Source of the DNA: Mesobacillus jeotgali
Lineage (GTDB): Bacteria; Bacillota; Bacilli; Bacillales; Cytobacillaceae
NCBI RefSeq assembly: GCF_031759225.1
Contig: NZ_CP134494.1
Span: 808,001 to 872,000, forward strand
DNA length: 64,000 nt
Direction: 5' to 3'
Below are positions 59,274 to 64,000 of this stretch, piece by piece (positions within the stretch are counted from its first letter, which is position 1; every line of letters begins with the position of its first letter). The notes under the pieces were generated by a model, which did not search any database, was not told where the DNA came from, and saw nothing but the letters and a program-made list of their open reading frames with translations. The position numbers were made by a program, and so were the translations under genes.

Positions 59274-61331
59274 ATGAGAAGTATTGCTGAAATAGTCATA
59301 AAACATAAGAAAGCTGTTGTGATTGCGTTTGTTTTATTTACGTTAATCTCAACGGTGGCGCAATTTTTTGTGTCGGTCAATTATAATATGGTGGACTATT
59401 TGCCAGAAGATGCCCAGTCAACAAGGGCTATGGAAATCATGGAGAAGGAGTTCACAGCTGAGGTACCGGATACAAGGGTGATGGTCAGGGATATCTCCTT
59501 GCAGGAAGCGCTTAGGGTAAAAGAAGAATTGTCGGCCATAGATGGTGTTGGTGACGTCATATGGCTGGATGATGTGGTGGATTTGAAAACACCTCTTGAA
59601 ATGGCAGACAAAGAGACCGTTGAAAATTACTACAAAGATGGAAATGCGCTGTTCTCGATCAGTGTCCGCTCTGGTGATGAGGTTCCAATCACCGATGCTA
59701 TTTATGATTTGATTGGAGAAGACGGTGCGATTGCAGGCGAAGCCATCAATACCGCTTCTTCGCAAAAAATGGCTGGAACAGAGTCGATGTACGCAGCCGT
59801 CCTGCTTGTACCGATCATTATTTTCATTTTGGTGATCTCAACAACATCATGGGTGGAACCTTTATTTTTCCTGACGGCGATCGGGGTTTCGGTTCTGATC
59901 AACCTGGGAACGAACATTTTCATCGGCGAGGTATCCTTCGTCACCCAGTCAGTCGCACCGATCTTGCAGCTGGCCGTTTCACTGGATTATGCGGTGTTCC
60001 TGCTTCACAGCTTTTCTGATTACCGGAAGCAGACCAATAATCCTGAAGAAGCCATGGGTCTAGCGATGAAAAAGTCGTTCCCGGCGATTACCGCCAGCGC
60101 GGCGACAACATTTTTTGGATTCATCGCCCTGACATTCATGAAATTCGAGATAGGCTCCGATTTAGGAATCAATTTGGTAAAAGGAATAGTCCTGAGCTTT
60201 ATCAGCGTCATGGTGTTTTTACCGGCGCTCACTTTACTTTTTTATAGATGGATGGACAAAACGCAGCACAGAAGTTTTGTTCCAAGCTTCACAGGAATCG
60301 GCAACTTTGTCCTCAAATTTAAGATACCAAGCCTGCTGCTCGTTTTGGCTATTCTCGTTCCAAGCTTTTTGGCGCAAAGCAATACGGCATTTACCTACGG
60401 CCTTGGGGAACAGCCGGAAACAACACGTGCCGGCAGTGATTTTATCGAGATAAAAGAGGCGTTTGGAGAAACGACTCCGATTGTCCTTTTGGTTCCTAAA
60501 GGAGATACAGCAAAGGAAGCAGAGCTAGTCCAGGAGCTGGAGGATCTGGATTACGTCACAAACGTGATTGCCTATGTGAATATGGTAGGTTCGGTCATCC
60601 CGCCTGAGTATTTGGAGGAGTCAATCACGAAAGAATTTTATTCGGAGAATTACAGCCGGATCATCATCAATACGAATCAGGGGACAGAAGGGGATATTCC
60701 TTTTTCAATCGTTCAAAAGGTAAACGGAGCAGCTGAAAAATATTATGGCGACAGGGCATTGAGCCTCGGGGAAAGCGTAACATTGTATGATATCAAGAAT
60801 GTCGTCAACAAGGATAATCTCGTCGTGAACGTGTTGACAGTCGTGACGATTGCCATTGTCCTGCTGGCAACCTTTAGGTCGATTTCGATTCCACTCGTAT
60901 TGCTGATCACAATCCAGTCAGCCGTCTGGATCAATCTGTCGATTCCGTATTTTACAAGTTCATCGCTGGTGTTTGTCGGATATTTGATCATCAGTACGGT
61001 ACAGCTAGCGGCAACGGTGGATTATGCGATTTTGCTGACGGAAGCTTACCAGTATAACCGCCAGGAAATGTCAGCGAAAAAAGCAATCTTGAAAACATTG
61101 GATGAAAAAACGTTCTCCATCTCTATATCCGCAGCAATTTTATCGAGTGTCGGATTTATTTTGTGGTTGACGTCTTCCAACCCTATTGTTGGATCCATCG
61201 GTCTGTTATTAGGCAGGGGCGCATTGCTTGCGTTTGTGATGGTCGTATTTTTATTGCCGGCGATGCTGCTGGTGTTCGATAAATTCATTGAAAAGACGAC
61301 CTATAAAGCAAATTTTCACGAGGAGAAATGA
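59274..61331 (+). CDS. MMPL/RND-family transporter
   Basis: 685 residues with twelve hydrophobic helices in two halves, each preceded by a large extracytoplasmic domain (after TM1 and TM7). SSD/MMPL landmarks: SLDYAVFLLHSFSDYRK in helix 4, and VDYAILLTEAYQYNR in the matching helix 10. It would export lipids, drugs or peptides by proton motive force. It overlaps the next gene at ATGATG, so both are one operon under the divergent TetR. Confidence 0.9.
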   Translation: MRSIAEIVIKHKKAVVIAFVLFTLISTVAQFFVSVNYNMVDYLPEDAQSTRAMEIMEKEFTAEVPDTRVMVRDISLQEALRVKEELSAIDGVGDVIWLDDVVDLKTPLEMADKETVENYYKDGNALFSISVRSGDEVPITDAIYDLIGEDGAIAGEAINTASSQKMAGTESMYAAVLLVPIIIFILVISTTSWVEPLFFLTAIGVSVLINLGTNIFIGEVSFVTQSVAPILQLAVSLDYAVFLLHSFSDYRKQTNNPEEAMGLAMKKSFPAITASAATTFFGFIALTFMKFEIGSDLGINLVKGIVLSFISVMVFLPALTLLFYRWMDKTQHRSFVPSFTGIGNFVLKFKIPSLLLVLAILVPSFLAQSNTAFTYGLGEQPETTRAGSDFIEIKEAFGETTPIVLLVPKGDTAKEAELVQELEDLDYVTNVIAYVNMVGSVIPPEYLEESITKEFYSENYSRIIINTNQGTEGDIPFSIVQKVNGAAEKYYGDRALSLGESVTLYDIKNVVNKDNLVVNVLTVVTIAIVLLATFRSISIPLVLLITIQSAVWINLSIPYFTSSSLVFVGYLIISTVQLAATVDYAILLTEAYQYNRQEMSAKKAILKTLDEKTFSISISAAILSSVGFILWLTSSNPIVGSIGLLLGRGALLAFVMVVFLLPAMLLVFDKFIEKTTYKANFHEEK

Positions 61332-61333
61332 TG

Positions 61334-63121
61334 ATGAGAACAAATAAATTACTTCCTGCAGCTATCGCATCGATGATCATCTTGCCTTCATTTCTTAGTT
61401 ACGGTGCGGCAGCAGAAACTGGAGGGAAAATCACTTCCAAAGACGAAGTCGTATACGCGACATTGAAATCCAATGGAGATCTCGATGATATTTATGTCGT
61501 CAATACATTGGAGATAGCGAAGGCTGGGGAAATTCTTGATTATGGGAATTATAGCAGCGTCAAGAACCTGACTGACCTGTCTGAACTTGAGCAGAAAGGG
61601 CAGGCCGTCCAGATTGATGCTCCTGAAGGAAAGTTCTATTATCAGGGAAACATGGAAGACAATACAGAGCTGCCATGGGATATTGAGATTTCCTATTTGC
61701 TTGATGGACATGAGGTTGAAGCATCGGAGCTTGCGGGAAAAGAAGGCAATCTGGAAATAAAGATCAATACTGCTGCCAACGAAAAGGCAGACAGCATTTA
61801 TTTTGAGAATTATTTATTGCAAGTTTCCCTGCAACTCTCGAATAGCTATCAAAATATAGAAGCTGATGGCGGCATGGTTGCGAATGCGGGAAAAAACAAA
61901 CAAATTACTTTCACAGTAATGCCAGGCCAGGAGGAAGAGTTCAACGTCGAAGCTGACGTGGTGGATTTTGAATTCACAGGCGTCGATATTGCAGCCGTTC
62001 CGTCGACCCTGCCGATCGACACTTCGGAAATGGAGAGCATGACCGATGATATGTCGGCATTGTCAGAGGCAATCAGGGAATTGGATAATGGCGTTGGCGA
62101 CCTGAAAAAAGGTGTTTCGGAACTGAATAATGGCGCAGCAAGCCTGCGCGATGGTTCGGCAAATTATAAAAGCGGCATGAGCGACCTGTATGGTTCATCC
62201 TCACAAATCGTCGGAGCATCGAGTTCCATTGGCGATGCATTGAAACAAATCAGCACGTCACTTTCCGTAGATTCAGCTCAAATGGATGTAACGAGCTTGA
62301 GTGAACTGCCTGCAGTCCTGACTCAATTAGCCAGTGGGATGGAGCAGGCAGCCGATGGACTGGCAACTTTGCGTGAAAATTATGCTATGGCATACGGTGC
62401 ACTTGATGGCGCGATTAAAGGCATTCCGGCTCATCAGGTTTCAGAGAAAGAGATAGAAGCATTATACAGCAGCGGCGCTGATGCAAATGTTGTCAATAAG
62501 CTGGTTGAGTCCTATACAGCTGCCCAGAAAGTCAAAGGGACTTATTCACAAGTACAGGAAGCATTTGCAGCCGTTGACCCAACACTGAAGCAAGTCAGCG
62601 GATCGGTATCCGAAATGAGCGCAGGGCTTACAGCGATAGCCGATGAACTGTCTGCATCTCTTAAGGATATGGATATGAGCGGCTTGCAACAGCTGCAGAA
62701 AGGGCTCGCGGAATTATCCTCTCAATACGGGGATTTCCACTCCGGTCTTGTTGGTTATACAGGAGGAGTGAGCAAGCTGGCAGCTTCCTATAATCAGCTG
62801 CATTCTGGAGTTGCAGGTCTGGCAGATGGCACAGGTGAATTGAACAAAGGAGTCAGTGAACTCAACGACGGAACAAGTGAATTGCATCAGGAAACGAAAG
62901 ACCTGCCTGAGCAAATGCAGCAGGAAATCAATGAAATGATCAAGGAGTATGACAAATCGGACTTCGTGCCAGTTTCTTTTGTGTCAGCGAAGAACGAGAA
63001 CATTACTTCCGTCCAATTCGTCATCAAAACAGAAGCTATTGAAAAAGAGGAACAAGAAGAGAAACAAGCAAAGCCTGAGAAGAAGAAAGGCTTTTGGGAT
63101 CTTTTGATGGATTTATTCTAG
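61334..63121 (+). CDS. Exported YhgE/Pip-like coiled-coil protein
   Basis: 595 residues. Signal peptide (LLPAAIASMIILPSFLSYGAAAE), a beta-rich N-terminal domain to about 230, then a long region of L-x2-G repeats (DNGVGDLKKGVSELNNGAA, and again near 490-520) as in YhgE/Pip proteins, and a basic, amphipathic C-terminal end. No strong C-terminal membrane helix. ATG 61334 is 8 nt behind AGGAG; ATGs at 61328 and 61331 are closer than usual. Probably an extracytoplasmic partner of the MMPL transporter. Confidence 0.78.
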   Translation: MRTNKLLPAAIASMIILPSFLSYGAAAETGGKITSKDEVVYATLKSNGDLDDIYVVNTLEIAKAGEILDYGNYSSVKNLTDLSELEQKGQAVQIDAPEGKFYYQGNMEDNTELPWDIEISYLLDGHEVEASELAGKEGNLEIKINTAANEKADSIYFENYLLQVSLQLSNSYQNIEADGGMVANAGKNKQITFTVMPGQEEEFNVEADVVDFEFTGVDIAAVPSTLPIDTSEMESMTDDMSALSEAIRELDNGVGDLKKGVSELNNGAASLRDGSANYKSGMSDLYGSSSQIVGASSSIGDALKQISTSLSVDSAQMDVTSLSELPAVLTQLASGMEQAADGLATLRENYAMAYGALDGAIKGIPAHQVSEKEIEALYSSGADANVVNKLVESYTAAQKVKGTYSQVQEAFAAVDPTLKQVSGSVSEMSAGLTAIADELSASLKDMDMSGLQQLQKGLAELSSQYGDFHSGLVGYTGGVSKLAASYNQLHSGVAGLADGTGELNKGVSELNDGTSELHQETKDLPEQMQQEINEMIKEYDKSDFVPVSFVSAKNENITSVQFVIKTEAIEKEEQEEKQAKPEKKKGFWDLLMDLF

Positions 63122-63130
63122 TGGATGAAG

Positions 63131-63180
63131 GACAGTTCAGGAAGCTTGAAATTGGCTTCAGGACTGTCTTTTTTATTTTT
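63131..63180 (+). terminator. Terminator of the exporter operon
   Basis: GACAGT / ACTGTC with inner GAAGC / GCTTC, then TTTTTTATTTTT. Confidence 0.85.
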
Positions 63181-63295
63181 GACCATTGGATAAACATGGT
63201 TTTAAACAGCACAAAAGGGTAAAATTCAAATGTGAAGGCAAAATAACTATGTTAGCGTACAAAGATAATGCTGCATGAATTGAGGAGGAATCACA

Positions 63296-63805
63296 ATGAT
63301 CAGCGACAAGTTGGTTAATGGTTTGGTTGAACAAATGAATTATGAATTTTATTCTGCACATGCGTATATGGCGATGGCTGCGTATTGCTCAGCGGAGAAT
63401 TTAGATGGTTTTGCGAATTTCTTTTTAGTACAAGCTGAAGAAGAACGCTTCCATGCGATGAAGTTTTACAATTTCATCAATGATATGGGTGAGCGCGTGA
63501 CATTCGATGGCTTCCATGCCCCGTCAAACGAATTCGAGTCCGTTCTTGATGTTTTTGAAAAAGGACTTGGGCACGAGAAGGAAGTCACACGCCGTATTTA
63601 CAAACTTGCGGATATCGCACTCGATGAGCGTGAACATGCCACGATGACATTCCTAAAATGGTTCATTGAAGAACAGGTTGAAGAAGAAGCCCTGTTCGAC
63701 AGCCTCATCCAGAAGCTGCGCCGGATTGACCAGGACAGCAACGCATTCTTCATGCTCGAAAATGAACTTGCTCAGCGTTCATTCACTGCTCCAGAGTCAA
63801 AATAA
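63296..63805 (+). CDS. Ferritin
   Basis: 169 residues, non-haem ferritin. Di-iron ligands are placed as in bacterial FtnA: Glu in MNYEFYSAHAYM, EEERFHAM (Glu and His), EHATMTF and a Glu/Gln pair in the third and fourth helices. Stores iron as ferric mineral. GAGGAGG lies 7 nt before the ATG. No clear Fur or PerR box was seen in the 170-bp gap upstream. Confidence 0.93.
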   Translation: MISDKLVNGLVEQMNYEFYSAHAYMAMAAYCSAENLDGFANFFLVQAEEERFHAMKFYNFINDMGERVTFDGFHAPSNEFESVLDVFEKGLGHEKEVTRRIYKLADIALDEREHATMTFLKWFIEEQVEEEALFDSLIQKLRRIDQDSNAFFMLENELAQRSFTAPESK

Positions 63806-63815
63806 AGTGATACAG

Positions 63816-63846
63816 CAGGATTCCTCGGATGGGAATCCTGTTTTTT
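63816..63846 (+). terminator. Terminator of the ferritin gene
   Basis: CAGGATTCC / GGAATCCTG, 7-nt loop, six T. Confidence 0.92.
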
Positions 63847-64000
63847 GTGCCGAAGAGGATGCTGGAATGGTTAAAAAGGCTTTGAAATAGGATTGCACGA
63901 GCCAGGAGAGGAGTGTTTTTTGACTATTTTGGAGATTCATTATCTGTTCATTCAATTGATTTAAAGGTTACGGGGAAAAAGCGTCATCCATAGGCTTGAT

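Noticed and set aside
63897..64000. Start of a further gene at the window end
   Set aside because: GGAGAGGAG is a good ribosome site, but the frame after the nearby TTG stops after 14 codons; nothing can be supported before the window ends.

Overview
The window is chromosomal DNA from a low-GC, spore-forming, motile Bacillaceae bacterium. Genes from the treR-to-yfjO stretch of Bacillus subtilis are kept in the same order (treR, yfkM, yfkK, a yfkI-position gene, yfkH, yfkF, yfkD, pdaA, yfjP, yfjO), with accessory blocks inserted between them. Strong AGGAG ribosome sites, SinI/SinR, sigma-B and sigma-D promoters and a spore-cortex deacetylase all fit. The respiratory gene content (cytochrome bd, nos accessory genes, a TtrA/SrdA-type molybdoenzyme operon in B-C-A order) suggests Mesobacillus or a close relative; that genus call is inference.

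Layout. 0-9 kb: end of cydA, cydB, a 52-bp tandem repeat array, a sodium/solute symporter, a DUF1992 protein, a sigma-D-type chemotaxis receptor, motAB and an MFS exporter. 9-11 kb: an IS1182-type insertion sequence inserted into a terminator hairpin, then a 20-bp repeat array. 11-16 kb: nosD-nosL-nosY-nosF plus a second NosL-like lipoprotein, without nosZ. 16-19 kb: a regulatory block with a SinR paralogue, a zinc-ribbon protein, a cyclic-di-GMP-I riboswitch in front of a TTG-start sinI, a separate convergent sinR, treR and comFB. 19-23 kb: yfkM, methionine aminopeptidase, an RpiR regulator and 6-phosphogluconate dehydrogenase. 23-35 kb: binding protein, sensor kinase and sigma-54-type response regulator, a NERD protein, then a near-perfect -24/-12 promoter driving tatA, Fe-S subunit, NrfD-type subunit, molybdopterin subunit and TorD-like chaperone. 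35-47 kb: transporters, PfeT-type metal ATPase, YihY/BrkB-family protein, OsmC, a second 52-bp array, YczE-like protein, YfkD and a sigma-B-type YtxH protein. 47-49 kb: a second copy of the IS, again in a terminator. 49-64 kb: gamma-glutamyltransferase, DUF421, fumarase, DUF3231, pdaA, DNA glycosylase, RNA methyltransferase, a TetR-controlled MMPL exporter pair and ferritin.

The most unusual features are non-coding. Four arrays carry a CGC..ATAAA core repeated every 20-21 bp. Each starts directly after a leader made of two 6-bp arms separated by exactly 19 nt, and the arms differ between copies in ways that keep pairing. Two further arrays have a 52-bp period with the same palindromic core but different spacers. 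Two insertion sequences of equal length (1739 bp) each duplicated a whole terminator stem-loop (28 and 25 bp) and bring their own terminators at both ends.

Functionally, the 23-35 kb block reads as one circuit: an extracytoplasmic binding protein and kinase sense a ligand, the NtrC-type regulator activates a sigma-54 promoter, and a Tat-exported molybdoenzyme with its own TatA and chaperone is made. The 16-19 kb block suggests that cyclic-di-GMP level is read out on SinI, the SinR antagonist.
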